A stretch of 64,000 bases of DNA, from positions 123,817,050 through 123,881,049 of the forward strand of contig OX421961.1 of assembly GCA_949128115.1 (NCBI GenBank). Direction: 5' to 3'. Source of the stretch: Anaspis maculata (lineage: Eukaryota; Arthropoda; Insecta; Coleoptera; Scraptiidae). Of this stretch, positions 23,714 through 35,235 are shown piece after piece. The position numbers were made by a program, and so were the translations under genes. How positions within the stretch are numbered: position 1 is the stretch's first letter; every line of letters begins with the position of its first letter. The notes beneath the pieces are model-generated. The model searched no databases. It was not told the DNA's origin and was given only the letters and a program-made list of their open reading frames with translations.

Positions 23714-24548
23714 TTCAATTACTTGTAATTGAATTACTAATTGAATTACTTTTCAAGTAATTGAAGTGTAATTGAATTACTTTTGATGAAAAGTAATTTA
23801 TTTGGTAATTAATTACTTTTTTGAAAAAGTACTTGACGAATTCTTTTCCAGTGGTAATTAATTACCGGGTCAATTACTTAATTCAATTACTTGAAAAAAA
23901 AAGTATTTGAATTATTTTTAAGTAATTCAATTACTTTTGAGTAATTCAATTACTTTGAGTAATTCAATTACTTTTGGGTAATTCAATTACTTTTGAGTAA
24001 TTCAATTACTTTCCAACAATCGAATATACCTAATTTGCTGTGGTTGTTCGCTGAAGGTAGGTACCTTACCTCCCTACCTAGCCCACATCTGTGTGATTGA
24101 GCTGTAGTTCAATTACATAATATTTAGGTACGTGTACTCGGGTACACTGTGCACATCATTCTCATAATAACAAAAAATACAAAATTAAGCTGGAAGAGTA
24201 CCTACTCCTAATCCTACCTACGAGTATAGGACTGCGACGCAGAGAGCAATTCCTTGGTTTTGGTTCCTTGCTGGCGGCATCTCTATAAACATCACGTAAA
24301 TGTGAGAGAGACGTAGAAATCTGATCGTTTGAAACGAAGAAGATCGTAAAAAAAAATAGCAAAACAAAAGTGTTGGTGTTGCAATGTGTAAAATGTACAG
24401 TGTTCACCCTTGCCTGAAGCCGAATAGCTACGAGTGGAGTGGAGGCGGAAGGGATAGAACGATCCATGGATGGGTATTTTCTTGGTACCTCGCAGTTTTT
24501 TTACCATTGTTGCTAGCGTGGTGTGTGGTGACGTGACAGGATACAAAA

Positions 24549-24563
24549 ATGGATAAGGTAAGT
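24549..24563 (+). other. Relic first exon and splice donor of the hAT transposase
   Basis: ATGGATAAG is followed directly by GTAAGT, a consensus donor. This looks like a three-codon first coding exon whose partner exons were mostly deleted; a possible acceptor lies before 24600. Inferred from position between the subterminal repeats and the C-terminal transposase remnant. Confidence 0.4.
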
Positions 24564-24621
24564 TTAATTAGCCTTAATTGGTAGGTACCACATTAATATT
24601 TAGTCCCTTCTACAAGTCTAG

Positions 24622-24780
24622 AAGTCCAAATCAGAAACAAAATATAACACTGATTTGCCTTCATCAGCCCCAGTTGAACGGCTTTTTTCATTTGCAACCT
24701 TTATTGACACTCCGAGGCGAAACGCGACCTCAGATTCCTTGTTTGAAAAACTGGTGCTGATGAAGGCAAATAAAGTTTAA
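24622..24780 (+). pseudogene. hAT transposase C-terminal dimerisation domain remnant
   Basis: The frame reads [20 protein letters not shown], continues with an RR...[12 protein letters not shown] stretch, and stops at TAA (24778-24780). [12 protein letters not shown] followed about 20-25 residues later by FE.LV.MK.N is the signature of the hAT-family C-terminal dimerisation region. Roughly the last 50 residues of a protein normally 500-700 long are present. The DDE catalytic core and any BED finger are missing. The frame is open and well conserved, which suggests the deletion derivative is recent. Confidence 0.85.
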
Positions 24781-25237
24781 TTTTATGATTTTTATGGTGT
24801 CGATGAAGCAGAAATAACCATTTTTTTGTTATTTAGAATTTGATTTTTTGTTGTGTCGTTTGACTGGTACCTGTTCCCTGTTCGTACCTGTTCAGTTTTT
24901 TGGTCATATGTATTATTAAAAAAATATAGAAATTATATTTTATTTGTGTATCTATAATAGCTTCTTGAATTTTTATTAACTTTTCAGTCATTCGCATATT
25001 TCCTCCCTTCTGTATGCACGACAAACTCCGAAAAAGTATTTTATTAAAAAAAATTCAATGTCTTGTAAAGAGTAATTGAAAAAGTAATTGGTTTTTCCAA
25101 TTACTTTTTCCGAGTATTTGGTAATTCAATTACTTTTTTTTTGAAGTAATTCAATTACTGAGTAATTTAATTACTTTTGAGGCAAGTAATTGGTAATTGG
25201 ATTTAATTACTTTTTGAAAGTAATTTGCCCAGCTCTG

Positions 25238-25903
25238 GGCACAAACTTTGTCGGAGCTCATAGGCAATTGACGACGTCAATGCAACTCGCCGCGGAATCC
25301 GAAGCCATCACTTGGCGCTTCATTCCTCCCTCCAGTCCCCACTTTGGCGGGCTGTGGGAAAGCGGCATAAAAGCTGTCAAAACTCATCTATCTCGCGTGA
25401 TAGGTGATCAAATACTCACCTTTGAAGAGCTGACCACGTTGGTCACCCAAGTTGAAGCGTTGCTTAACTCACGGCCACTTTCGGAGCTGAGCTCGGATCC
25501 AAATGATCTGTGCCCATTGACGCCTGGTCATTTTTTGACGCTCGAGCCGTTAACGGCCCCACCTGACCCAGATTTGTCCCACCTCAAGATCAGCAGGTTG
25601 TCGCGATGGCAGTTGGTCCAATCCATGCAACAGCGTTTCTGGGCGCGTTGGCGCGACGAATATCTACACACGCTGTACCAACGCGGCAAGTGGCACAAGT
25701 CACGTCACCTTGAATCCGCAGATGTGGGGTCTTTAGTCCTCATCAAGGACGAAAACGCTCCCCCTCTGAAGTGGAGGTTAGGCAGAATTTCAAAACTCTT
25801 CCCCGGCAAAGATGGCATTTGTCGTGTCGCAGATGTCCGTACTCAACGCGACGTTCTGCGACGCCCAATGGTCAAACTTTGTCCCCTCCCTTCAGGACAG
25901 TGA
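25238..25903 (+). CDS. gag-pol: BEL/Pao integrase C-terminal part (second piece of gag-pol)
   Basis: This continues the polyprotein after the hAT insertion; the duplicated GGCACAAA is the point where the frame resumes. It holds the third catalytic acid in FGGLWES, about 41 residues after the second Asp, a wide spacing seen in BEL/Pao integrases. Then come an LNSRPL motif and a C-terminal domain with WARWRDEYL and a VLIKDE...W.LGRI strand pattern. It ends at TGA (25901-25903), 120 bp before the 3' LTR. It cannot be translated as a separate functional protein, because no start in context precedes it. Confidence 0.93.
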   Translation, partial: GTNFVGAHRQLTTSMQLAAESEAITWRFIPPSSPHFGGLWESGIKAVKTHLSRVIGDQILTFEELTTLVTQVEALLNSRPLSELSSDPNDLCPLTPGHFLTLEPLTAPPDPDLSHLKISRLSRWQLVQSMQQRFWARWRDEYLHTLYQRGKWHKSRHLESADVGSLVLIKDENAPPLKWRLGRISKLFPGKDGICRVADVRTQRDVLRRPMVKLCPLPSGQ

Positions 25904-26010
25904 GCATTCTGTGTTTTCACTTCCGTCATTGTTCTCACTATGCTCTTTCTTTTTGTATCATGTTTGATTTCATTAATTTTTGAACTTTGAAAATACCCCG
26001 AGTGGTATTT

Positions 26011-26020
26011 TGGTGGGGAG
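26011..26020 (+). promoter_or_regulatory. Polypurine-rich tract
   Basis: TGGTGGGGAG lies two bases before the 3' LTR start at 26023, the expected position for the plus-strand primer. The tract is short and not purely purine. Confidence 0.6.
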
Positions 26021-26022
26021 TA

Positions 26023-26991
26023 TGTCTCGGCCCCGTTCATTGAACACTGCATTCGTGTGCACTGAGGGTATGCAACCCAAAATATCCCTGTGTCGTCCAA
26101 GTCCTCACCCCTCACCCCCTGTTCGGTGTGCCTGGCACTTGGCTGTCAGGCGCAAGCGTAAACGAGCTCCAGCACTTTCTTCGGCCGTCTTCGGCATTCT
26201 TCGGCTTTCTTTCCGCTCGTGCCTTTGCCGCTTCGTTCGAAGCGGCGTTGATCTCCGTACGTCGAGCGGGAAGCCACGCCGTCTTTTTTTGGTCATCGTT
26301 CTCGCGGCCATCTTGTCGTGCCATCGGCGTACATTCGTACTCGACCAGAAGCCCATCCAAGGCCCATCGCGTCCGATAGTGACTCCTGGAGGAGCTCTGC
26401 AGCATCTCCAAGTCCAGAAAGCGGCAGTTTTCACCGCTTTCACCGGGGAGCGGCTTGGATCAGCCAGCCGCACACAAAGCTCCAGTTTCGGACGGGATCG
26501 AGTCGTTCGTCCGCCATTTTGGTGACGAACACGGGCACTCGTGCATTTCACCAGGAAATCCACCACCAGAACGGCCATCCACCACGACGCCGCCTTCGGA
26601 CTCCGCCAGGACGACGCCGCCACCGAATAAGATCCCGTAAGTTCCATATTTTCCATTGTTTTTACCATTTACCGTTTATTCCCGTTTGCCGGGGTGTATA
26701 CCTTCAGTGCAGTTCGTCTCGTTTTCAGGACGCCACTCGGCGCCAGCGAATCTGCCCCCGATCAGAACCACTCGGATTTTTCATTTCATTTAATTCACAT
26801 TGTTTTTTTTTTTATTGTTTTGTAATTCTGTCTGTTTGTGTTTTTTTTTTCTTTTGTTTTGCATTAAAGTTTTTGATTGTTGTTGTGAATTTTATTTCTG
26901 ACTGTCGCTTGCTGCTTTCCTAATCCAAGAGTTATTGTTTTAATGCAGCCTTCATCGGAAGGCTGCCGTCTTTATGTGTACCGCGCTAACA
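26023..26991 (+). repeat. 3' LTR of BEL/Pao element
   Basis: 969 bp, nearly identical to 17944-18908. Differences seen include ACGCCACTCGG for ACGCCAATCGG, ATCAGAACC for ATCAAAACC, TTTTGCATT for TTCTGCATT, and T-run lengths. It conserves the candidate intron signals (26637-26728) and the ATTAAA. Confidence 0.95.
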
Positions 26992-26996
26992 TGCTG

Positions 26997-28270
26997 AAAC
27001 TTGTCCAATGTTTGGTTTAAAATTGCTGAATTTTGCTGAAAATTGTTCAAATCTCACGGAAACTTGTCGAAAATTGCTAAATACATCTGGAAATCTGTTA
27101 AAATATGCTGAGGCTTGCTGGATTCTGGTGGCAAATGATATATTCTGGTTAGAATTACGTTTTCTTGAAAAATCGCTGAATTGTTGATGGAACTTGTTGA
27201 ATTTTGATTCAAGATTGCTAAATAGTTGCACAAAATTGCTGATGTTTTGCAAGTTGCTGAATCTTTGCCAGAACACGCGCTGAATTTACGTTGAAATTTG
27301 CTACTTCGATGCAAGCTTGCCAAGATTTTGCTGAAACTTGCTACATTTTTTCCGAAATTCTTCACATCTGTGATGAAAATTACCAAATTTTTGTTTGTTG
27401 CTCTTAATGCACGGCTCAAGTATCCTGAAATTTGTTAATTGTTTGCTGCGACTTGTTGACCTAAAACTTTCTACATTTGTGCTAAAAAATTACTGAATTT
27501 TTCCTGAAATTAGCTAAGATTTGCTCACATTCGCTTAATTCTCAAGAAAAATTTGGAATCGTTGCTGAACATTGCTATTTTGCTTAAACTTGCTGAAATA
27601 TTGCTAAAACTTGCTGCATTTTTGTTATAAATTGCTAAATTGATGAAAAAGCTGGCTCAGTTTTGATCCACATTGCTACTTTGTTGCCATTAGCTAGATT
27701 GTGGTGATACCGGCCAAGTTTCAGTTTGAAATTGCTGAGCTTTGCTGGAAACTGTTGAAATTCGCTGAAGCTTGCTGGATTTTGGTTTAGTATCACGTTT
27801 CTGTAACAAGTTGCTGACGAAATGTTTTGATATTATGTTTGTATGTTATATATGTTTATGTTTTGCTGAAACTTGATAAAGCTTTGCTGAAACTTATCAA
27901 GTTTATATAGATAATTGTTGAATTATTGCTGAAACTTGCTAAACTTTTGGTAAAACTTGCTACATTTTCGCTGAAATTCTCTACATTTGTAGTGAAAATT
28001 GACAAATTCTTGTTTAACACTTCAATGGTGGAAGCACGCCGTCAATCGGTTGCGAAACTTATGTTCGTATCCGAATTTCGCGAGCACGTCCCTTTCGTAC
28101 TTGTTCGATTTTGTTTGGAAATGTCTTAGTTGTCGCCAAAAATTGCTGCAACATTAAAAATATCAGCTGAAATTGTTTTGGTAGAAAGTAGAAAGTGCTA
28201 AATTTTGGTAGAGCTTTCTTCATTAAGATAGAAAATGGTAACATTGTGACTGGAAATTGCTGATTCCGGT
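26997..28270. repeat. Degenerate TTGCTGAAA tandem array, right part
   Basis: Direct continuation of the array interrupted at 17943. The first 850 bp match 16152-17030 in the same orientation, for example the marker TATGTTTGTATGTT near 17004 and 27826. Together with the left part this gives two copies of a roughly 1.78-kb higher-order unit. Minus-strand frames here are translations of the repeat. Confidence 0.85.
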
Positions 28271-28335
28271 CCCTGTTGGCACTTTCCATTGTTGAACGTT
28301 TAAATGGTTTATTGAAGGGTGATATAATGATAACA

Positions 28336-28470
28336 AGGGCAGCATTGCTTTGTTCATCTCCAGTTGTACTACTACCTACTACGGTAGAGCAGGCCAGACA
28401 AATAGTCACCTTGTCATATTTCAAGTGGGCGCTATTTTTGCTGTCGAGTGTACATCTTGCCTCTATTTTG
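28336..28470. repeat. Module flanking the GCT array, right copy
   Basis: Direct repeat of 15188-15330 with moderate divergence: GGGCAGCATTGCTT, CTACTACCTACTACGGTA, and a T-rich TTTTTGCTG end. It supports the view that the array and this module form one larger repeating unit. Confidence 0.7.
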
Positions 28471-29309
28471 TATTTCAAAAGGTAAAATCAAGCCAAACAG
28501 CCACAAAGTTTAGTCAAATTGAAATTGTTGTATTTCCTGGAAGGAATAACAATTTTTATTGAGTTTTCTTCTTGAAAATGCTGATTTCTTACGGCTCAAT
28601 ATCAAACTGGAGGCGCAAAGCTAGGACGGCGTAAGTTACCAAATACAGCGGTTTGTTTGCTTGATTACCATGAATATTGGAATATTTCTAAGACCGACAA
28701 GACAGGGCTGCAATAGGTAAACAAAGCTTGCCACTGCCGGCTAGCAAAGAAATAGGCCAGGTACGAAACAAAAAGCCGGCAGTGCGCATCATCGTCACCC
28801 ACTTTGTGCCAGCTACGATACGGATGGCCGGCAGTGCCGGTTACCATGCAAATAGCCGGTTCCGGTCACAATACATGAAGCCGGGGCCGGCTACGGAGGC
28901 ACTTTAAAAAAAAAATTCACCATCAGCTGACAGATTCTGATGTTCCTAAAAATGAACTAAGAAAAAATCTGACATTTTTTTTACAACAGGTAGACTTCGA
29001 AAATACACCAATTTTCACCTCTTTCTTTGGCATCCTGTATATCTTGCAAAATGCGATGGATGATCAAATCAAGGACAGCACCTTGTAGCCAAAGAATAAT
29101 TTTATAAGGCAGTGGGAACTTTTTTGAAATTGATTAATTATCCCTTCAGTTATCTTCATTTGAACTTGAGCTACAATTTTCAATATCCTTATTTTTCGTT
29201 GAGCAGTTTAGTTTGCAACAAACTTCTATTTTTTCGTCTATGGAAAGTATACAGGATGGTTTTTCACTTATGTCATTGTTTTCAAATGGCAGTTTCTCAT
29301 CCCATTCTA
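28471..29309. other. Unassigned, with a GC-rich GCCGGC motif cluster
   Basis: No gene is seen. Between about 28730 and 28895 the motif GCCGGCAGTGC and partial copies recur, including an inverted pair CACTGCCGGCT / AGCCGGCAGTG at 28732-28742 and 28774-28784. It may be a small repeat of unknown type. Confidence 0.4.
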
Positions 29310-29452
29310 ATAGCTGTCTTACACCACACAATTTCTTGTACAATCTGCCAAAATAGTGTCAAAAAACAATGAACTTGATTGTTAAACTGACGGATTGTAC
29401 AAGAAGTTGTACAAGAAGTTGTACAAGAAATTGTGTAGTGTAATACAGCTAT
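29310..29452. mobile_element. 143-bp MITE, copy 1
   Basis: The ends are ATAGCTGTNTTACACNACACAA and the inverse, with CTTGTACAA motifs just inside; three tandem AGTTGTACAAG units occur at the right. It has exactly the length of the copy at 58864-59006, whose interior is the reverse complement. TA flanks GCTGT...ACAGC on both sides in both copies, compatible with a TA target duplication. Confidence 0.8.
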
Positions 29453-29570
29453 AAGACTAAATCCATAAAAAAATATGGTTTGACAGTTTTTCAAAGGTTG
29501 GTTTTTCATATCGACAAATAGCGACAATAAAAATCAAATTCGTCTGCCTGAATACGTATAACTACGTGCG

Positions 29571-31569
29571 TATATAAACTGCTCAACAATGAAAGTGTTA
29601 CAAAGCAAAAATTCACTCAATCTTGAACCGCTATAACTTTTGATTGGCACATATGATTTTGATTTTGTTTCAAGTACTGAATAGCCCAATCTTTTGGCCA
29701 TCTTCCTTGTTAATACGAAATGCATAGAGTTTTTCATAAATTCTCTACAGGGTGATGAACAGAGCAGTGCAAAATTGATGAAAGTTCAACATACCCTTGT
29801 TTTCGCAAAAAAATCTTTTTGGGAGTATTAACACCAAATTTATGAAGAATGATGTGTTCCCTCGAAACGGTTTTTGAATTTTCGGGATTCCAGTCGAAAC
29901 AGCCAAAATGTGATTTTTTATTGTAAATACTGCACTGGGTGACCATTTGAAAACATTCCACCTGCAATAACTCCCGATTCCTAGTGAATATTTCTTCGAG
30001 CAAAAACAGGACGATTTTCATATCAAAGGAGACATCTGAAACATAAATTGGCAAATTTCTATCTTGAGCCCCTCGCCTCCACTCACCCCAACTTTGAAAT
30101 TTCAAATGAGATGACCTACCTTGCGATACATCAAATTCAAGAGATTTAAATTTTCTTTCTGGAAAAAATATTTACAAAAATATTAACCCCACCTTTTTTC
30201 GCCCTAAAAATTCTCTGACTGTCTTATTTTTAATTCTGGACCTCTCAATTGTTTTCAATTCAGTCAGTGTCATCATAGAAAACACCGAAGAGAAGAATTT
30301 TCGGTGGAAAAACTGCTACCCAAAGTGACCCTTTTGCTCTCCCCCACCTCAGCTTAAAAATTTTACGAAACACCACCTACTTTGTGATACATCAAATTGA
30401 AGGGAATTGAATTCTTATTCCGAAAACAGTTTTTTTGAAATTTTCAACCCCTCTTTAAATAAATTAGACATTTGGGGTGTTTTGTGAGGAGAATGGGGGT
30501 TTTAAAAAGTTTGAAAAAATTTTGTTCATGGAGAGAATTTAATTTCGTTCAATTTGATGTATCACAAAGTAGGTATTGCCATTTTAGATTTTTGAGATGA
30601 GGTGGGGGGAGCGAAAGGGTGAAATTTGGGTGGCATTTTTTCCACAGAAAATTATCTCTCCCGATGCTATGCAGGATGACGTTGACTGCATTGAAAAGAA
30701 TTGAGAGCTCAAGAATATCAAATTGGACACTCAGAGAATTACAGGAAGCAGGGGGGTGGGGTTAAAAATTCTATCAATATTTTTTCGGAAAGAGATAGAC
30801 AGATAAACAAACAGATAGACAGATCTTATTGACAGAATCCCATTTAGGGGACCAACATTTCAAGAAATGATGCCAAACATGCCTATGTTTTGAAATTTGA
30901 GGTAAAGGCAAAAAATTCCAAAATGGCGGAAATGTTGTTAATCCAATTCCTCGTCCAATTCCAATGACGTAGTCCCATGTTGACTAAAGAGAGTAAAAAT
31001 TAACCTTTTTTCAATGCTAAAAACTCGAATTTTAGGAGTAGTACCAAAAAGTACACTGCCAATTGGGCTCTTCTTCACCCCTACACTAGACAATAGGAAC
31101 GTTTTGCAAGTCAAATTGCTCAGAATTGTTCAATGAACAAGCCTACCAAGTGGCGTCATCTTGATATGAAAAGTTCTAATGTTTTTGCGTTGCTACAGGA
31201 ATAATATACAGTATTCACAATAAAAAATCACATTTTGGCTGTTTTGACTGGAATCCCGAAAGTTCAAAAACCGTTTCAAGGGAACACATCATTCTTCATA
31301 AATTTTGTGTTGATACTCCCGAAAAAATTTTTAACGAAAACGGGGGTATGTTGAACTTTCATCAATTTTGCACTGCTCTGTTCATCACCCTGTAGAAATT
31401 TTATGAAGGGTTCTATGGATTCCATATTGACAAGAAAGATGGCCAAAAGATTGGGCTCTTCAGTACTTGAAACAGAATCAGAATCGTTTGTGTCAATCAA
31501 AAGTTACAGCGGTTCAAAATTGGGTGAATTTTTGCTTTGTAACACTTTTATTGTTGAGCACTTTATATA
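29571..31569. repeat. 2.0-kb inverted repeat with 362-bp arms
   Basis: The left arm 29571-29932 and right arm 31208-31569 are diverged reverse complements. Shared blocks include GCTCAACAAT, CCAATCTTTTGGCCATCTT, CTACAGGGTGATGAACAGAG and CCAAAATGTGATTTTTTATTGT. The 1.27-kb centre holds a motif GATACATCAAATTGAA twice in one orientation (30124, 30389) and once inverted (about 30555). It has no coding capacity. It could be a foldback-type element or a hairpin-RNA locus; neither can be decided here. Confidence 0.8.
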
Positions 31570-34500
31570 GAAATTTTATTTAAAAATTACTTTTTCCCAA
31601 CACTTTGGGTTGCTATATCAACAAAGAATACATTTCAAAAAGGTATAACATAATAATAAGAATATGAACAGAATAAAAGGGTAAAGTGTAAATTAAAATT
31701 ACTTATTGTATAAATGATTTCGTAGTATGTATGTAGAATTTTTCAAAACAGATAGCCCTATAATTTTCAGTAATTTCGAAGGCAAACCAAAAAGCTGAGA
31801 AAATTCTTTGAAAAAAGTGGTGATAGTTCCTAAAGTTTCAAAGTAGTAGAATATCAATTATTGTCTTCAGTTCGCTTTTTATTAAGTAACCAGATCTGTA
31901 TCACGAGACGAGATCAAACTGCCCTCAATTCTCGTCTCCTCTCGTCTCGCGGCATCACAGCTTTTATTAGAAAAAAAAACTGGTTTTTACCATCATCAGC
32001 ACTAATCGTTGTTCTTGAGACCAGGGGGTTGAATAAAATGACACCGTCTAGTCTCTTTCCATCGTCGCGAGACAAGGTTGCTGGAATGTCGGGTACCAAA
32101 GTTGATTGAATTTGGAATTTTGGATGAAATGGGCCGCAAGCCTGACATTTCTTGTACACGTTTCCAAAATCTGTTTATGAAACCAGAGAGCCGTAGAACA
32201 CTTTCCTGCAATGCAGAAAAGGTGTAGGTGTACTGGTTGCATCCTGATATGTGCTACTGCGTCCTCAACTCGTTTCTCCCGAAGATTACGATTGCTACCA
32301 ACGTCGTGGCGATTAAAAATAAGCTAACGTATAGCGCATAATATTATGTCGTGCCACTAAATTTGTACTTTATTTTCTGCTCCTTTGACGTTTTCAGTGC
32401 GGAGGTATACGCAATCCAAAATGTATATGGGACATCTTCGATCAAAATTTTACAACACCGATTTGTGTTAAACGCGGGTCGTCCCCGTGTGACCGTATAT
32501 TTTTGTTATTGCCATGTTAATTTCGTTAATCTTGAGTTCCTGGCGCGTTTACTCGCTTGTAAAATCGTTCCGAAAGGAAGCCGCCGAAGCCTCGTCTGCA
32601 TATAAAATTTGTTTGCCGAAAGAAAAAATCATTTAGGGGATTAGTGTTTTACTGCCAGCACGTTTTATTAAGAGAGAGAGACGGACTCCTCGCCAATTTC
32701 TTAATTAGACTCGTATAACCGAATTTGTTGTTTTATTATGATTATTGATGGAAAACGCATGAGTCGACGAAACGAATCGAACCAAATTGGCATAGGTATA
32801 GTCGTCAGATGACGGACAATTATACAGAAAATGTTCGTGAGAAATTAGACACCGCAGTGGCAATATATTTTTTAATTTTGCGTCTGAGAACCGCTTGATT
32901 ACTCTACCTGAGTCGTAAAATTAACCGCGCGGATGCCAATCAACATTTAATTTGTTTTCAGTTTTGGTGATGAGCGGACAGAATTTTGCTATATTACATG
33001 TGTACCTGTGCATTTTTTATATTGCATTATTTATTGTATATATTATTCGCTTCAATAAGCACACCTGCACAAATAAACTCTCAATACTCAATTATTAGTC
33101 TTTATTTTAATTCTGCATCATCTGAGGGTGAACGGCATAATAAATATCGAATTAATGTTGGATTGCGTTGAAGGTGCTAGCCGAGAATGCGATTTCAATA
33201 ATTTTGTTTCAACTTACGCTGTTTGCTTAACACTATTATATTTCAGTTATAAGCGTGCTGAATCGGTAAAGCAAATCTAAAATTAACGCTTCTGTTCTGA
33301 GAAATTGATTGCAACGATCCTTGGAATTCGGAGTTGAGTTGTGTCTACAAATAAAGGCCTGAAAATTCAATTCGAATTCCAACAGCTAGTTTTTCTTTCA
33401 GTTCCATTCATTTCACTCATCCCTCGGTTTCCACCGAAGCTGTTAACCACGAATGAATTTTTTTGATCAATTCCTGTCAATTGACGACAGAAATCCAGGT
33501 CTTGCTAAACACCGGAGGAATTTTTTATTTCTCAGTGTGATGCGCATTTTCCGTGGTCAAGCACTTCATCATCACTGGTCAGAACACAATTCATTTTACA
33601 ACTTGTTAATGTTAACACCGTGTTTACTGATACTCTCACTTAGGAAGCAAAGTCTTTCACTTAGGAAGCAAAAGGAGCTTTGTTGGTCAGCAGGCAGTTT
33701 TGAGGGCAGTATGGAGCCAATAATAATAAAATTGAAATATTGTCTGAAGCACTCCGTAATATGCAAAAATACTGGGGGTGTTGTCGGCTTTTTCCAGCCA
33801 TATCTGTTATGCCTTTCTTTAGAACAAAAACAATATCGAAAACAATAACTGTGTTCGTAGAAAGTACCAAGTGATCGAAAGAACTTCCGCTCCTGTTAGA
33901 TAGTTTCCATTGGCCATTGGCCATTCCCGCTCCCATTGGAAGCAAGAAACTTTTCTTGGACGGTTCTTCCGTGGTTCCCAAAATTGGAAAATATGATATT
34001 TATTCTTGTTTATCATTGCGATGTAGCCCCAGTCCCTAGTCCTCTACGGGCGTCAGTTTTTTCAAGAATTCGCTGCCATCCATCTCGGTCCATGACTACT
34101 TGTCTCCATCAGTTTTGCACTCCCGTCTTTTCGATATGCTTTTCTAACTAGTTAATCCATTTTGTCTTGAGTCGCCCTACTTGTCTTTTTCCTTCAAACT
34201 TCTTGCTCATACCCAAATCTCACAAGGTCTACTTTGTCTCCTTTCCAAACATGACCCAGCCACCTTAGGCGATTTAGTTTTATTGTGGTGCAAATATCTA
34301 TGCTTGGAAACCGAATTCGCTTAGAAAAAACCAGTGACGGGTCGGTCTCTTTCGCTCTCCTAATTTCTACGCCACTGGCGGTTTTTGAAACAAAAAATTT
34401 CGACGAAAAATCTTGATTGGACGCCTTGCTCTCGGGATATGATTAACGCTTTCGAAAAATCTCAAAAACATCGATTCAAGAGTCTGAAAGACCAATTTTA

Positions 34501-35053
34501 GGAAGACCTGCGATTTTTCAGTTATTTGTATTTTCTTACTTTAAGAAAACTGAGAAACGTACTTGAACAAGAGGACCGTCAATTATTGAGCACAAAGATT
34601 TTCAAAAAAGTACCAAATTTTGGTATTGTTTGCAAAATTTTTGTTCATCGACCAATTCAATCGAATAAAATATCAATAGTTAGCTGATGAAAAAGTTGGT
34701 AACGAGCAAATGTCAGGTGTCATGAATGTGAATGTTCAAAATGGAGGAGAGATTTGAATTTTCCGACTAGTGCTCAGGAAACTATGACAATTTTTGTTGG
34801 GGACTTCCCTTTGAGTGGTAAGTTGGGAGTGTGAGAGGATAGGAAGATTGAAACAAATTTGCAATTGTCTCTCATCATCATTTTCGCAGTCATCGCATTG
34901 TAAAAATCGTCGAGTCTGGCGTCATTTCAAGATCCTTCATTTGAATCGGCTCTCAATAAGCAGGTTTTGTATTTTCAACTGGGAAACTCTCGGAAAATTG
35001 GGGAAGAAAGTGTTTAAAAATGTTCAAGAACCAGTAATGGTAGCCCTATATTG
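31570..35053. other. Unassigned sequence
   Basis: No protein motif, RNA gene or paired-terminus element is supported. Open frames such as 33453-33848 (131 codons) show no family signature. A degraded CAGTG...CACTG pair lies at about 34335-34378, without a target duplication. Confidence 0.35.
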
Positions 35054-35180
35054 AGCATCAAAAGCTGCAGCTTTTTTAGCTGGCGAGCTCTCATTGGTCA
35101 CATGTTGGTCATTAACAGCAATGACAGGCGTCAGGTCCTATCAGAACTTTGCTGCAAAGAAGGCTGCAGCTTTTGATGCT
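35054..35180. mobile_element. Possible small MITE
   Basis: AGCATCAAAAGCTGCAGC on the left and GCTGCAGCTTTTGATGCT on the right are perfect inverted repeats of 18 bp around a 91-bp centre. No target duplication was seen. Confidence 0.55.
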
Positions 35181-35235
35181 GCTATCATTACCTTTGCTTT
35201 GGAAAAAAAATTGCGCAAATCTGTTCGAAAAATTA

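Larger units (their letters stand above)
23698..25237 (+). mobile_element. hAT transposon deletion derivative, 1540 bp
   Basis: The ends CAGAGCTGGGCA and TGCCCAGCTCTG are perfect inverted repeats, and the flanks are a perfect 8-bp duplication GGCACAAA (23690-23697, 25238-25245). Both subterminal regions (about 23709-24020 and 25060-25225) are packed with GTAATTCAATTACTT repeats. The interior keeps the C-terminal dimerisation segment of a hAT transposase (24622-24780) and an ATG closely followed by a splice donor (24549-24563). The catalytic core is absent, so it needs a transposase in trans. It inserted into the integrase region of the BEL/Pao element, dating it later than that element. Confidence 0.95.
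17944..26991 (+). mobile_element. BEL/Pao LTR retrotransposon, nearly intact, hAT-interrupted
   Basis: The element runs from TGTCTCGG to GCTAACA, with near-identical LTRs of 965 and 969 bp and a 5-bp target duplication TGCTG (17939-17943, 26992-26996). The uninterrupted target is preserved in the other array copy near 16150, which confirms the boundaries. A tRNA-Tyr-type primer site (18916-18932), one gag-pol frame and a purine-rich tract before the 3' LTR (about 26011-26020) complete it. Domain order (gag, zinc knuckles, protease, RT, RNase H, integrase) is that of BEL/Pao. No envelope-like frame is present. The LTRs differ by only a few substitutions and homopolymer lengths, so insertion is recent. 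The integrase is split by a hAT element, so this copy is inactive. Confidence 0.97.

Noticed and set aside
34335..34378. Small CAGTGACG...CGCCACTG pair as a further MITE copy
   Set aside because: Only 46 bp, mismatched ends and no flanking duplication; could be a solo remnant or chance.
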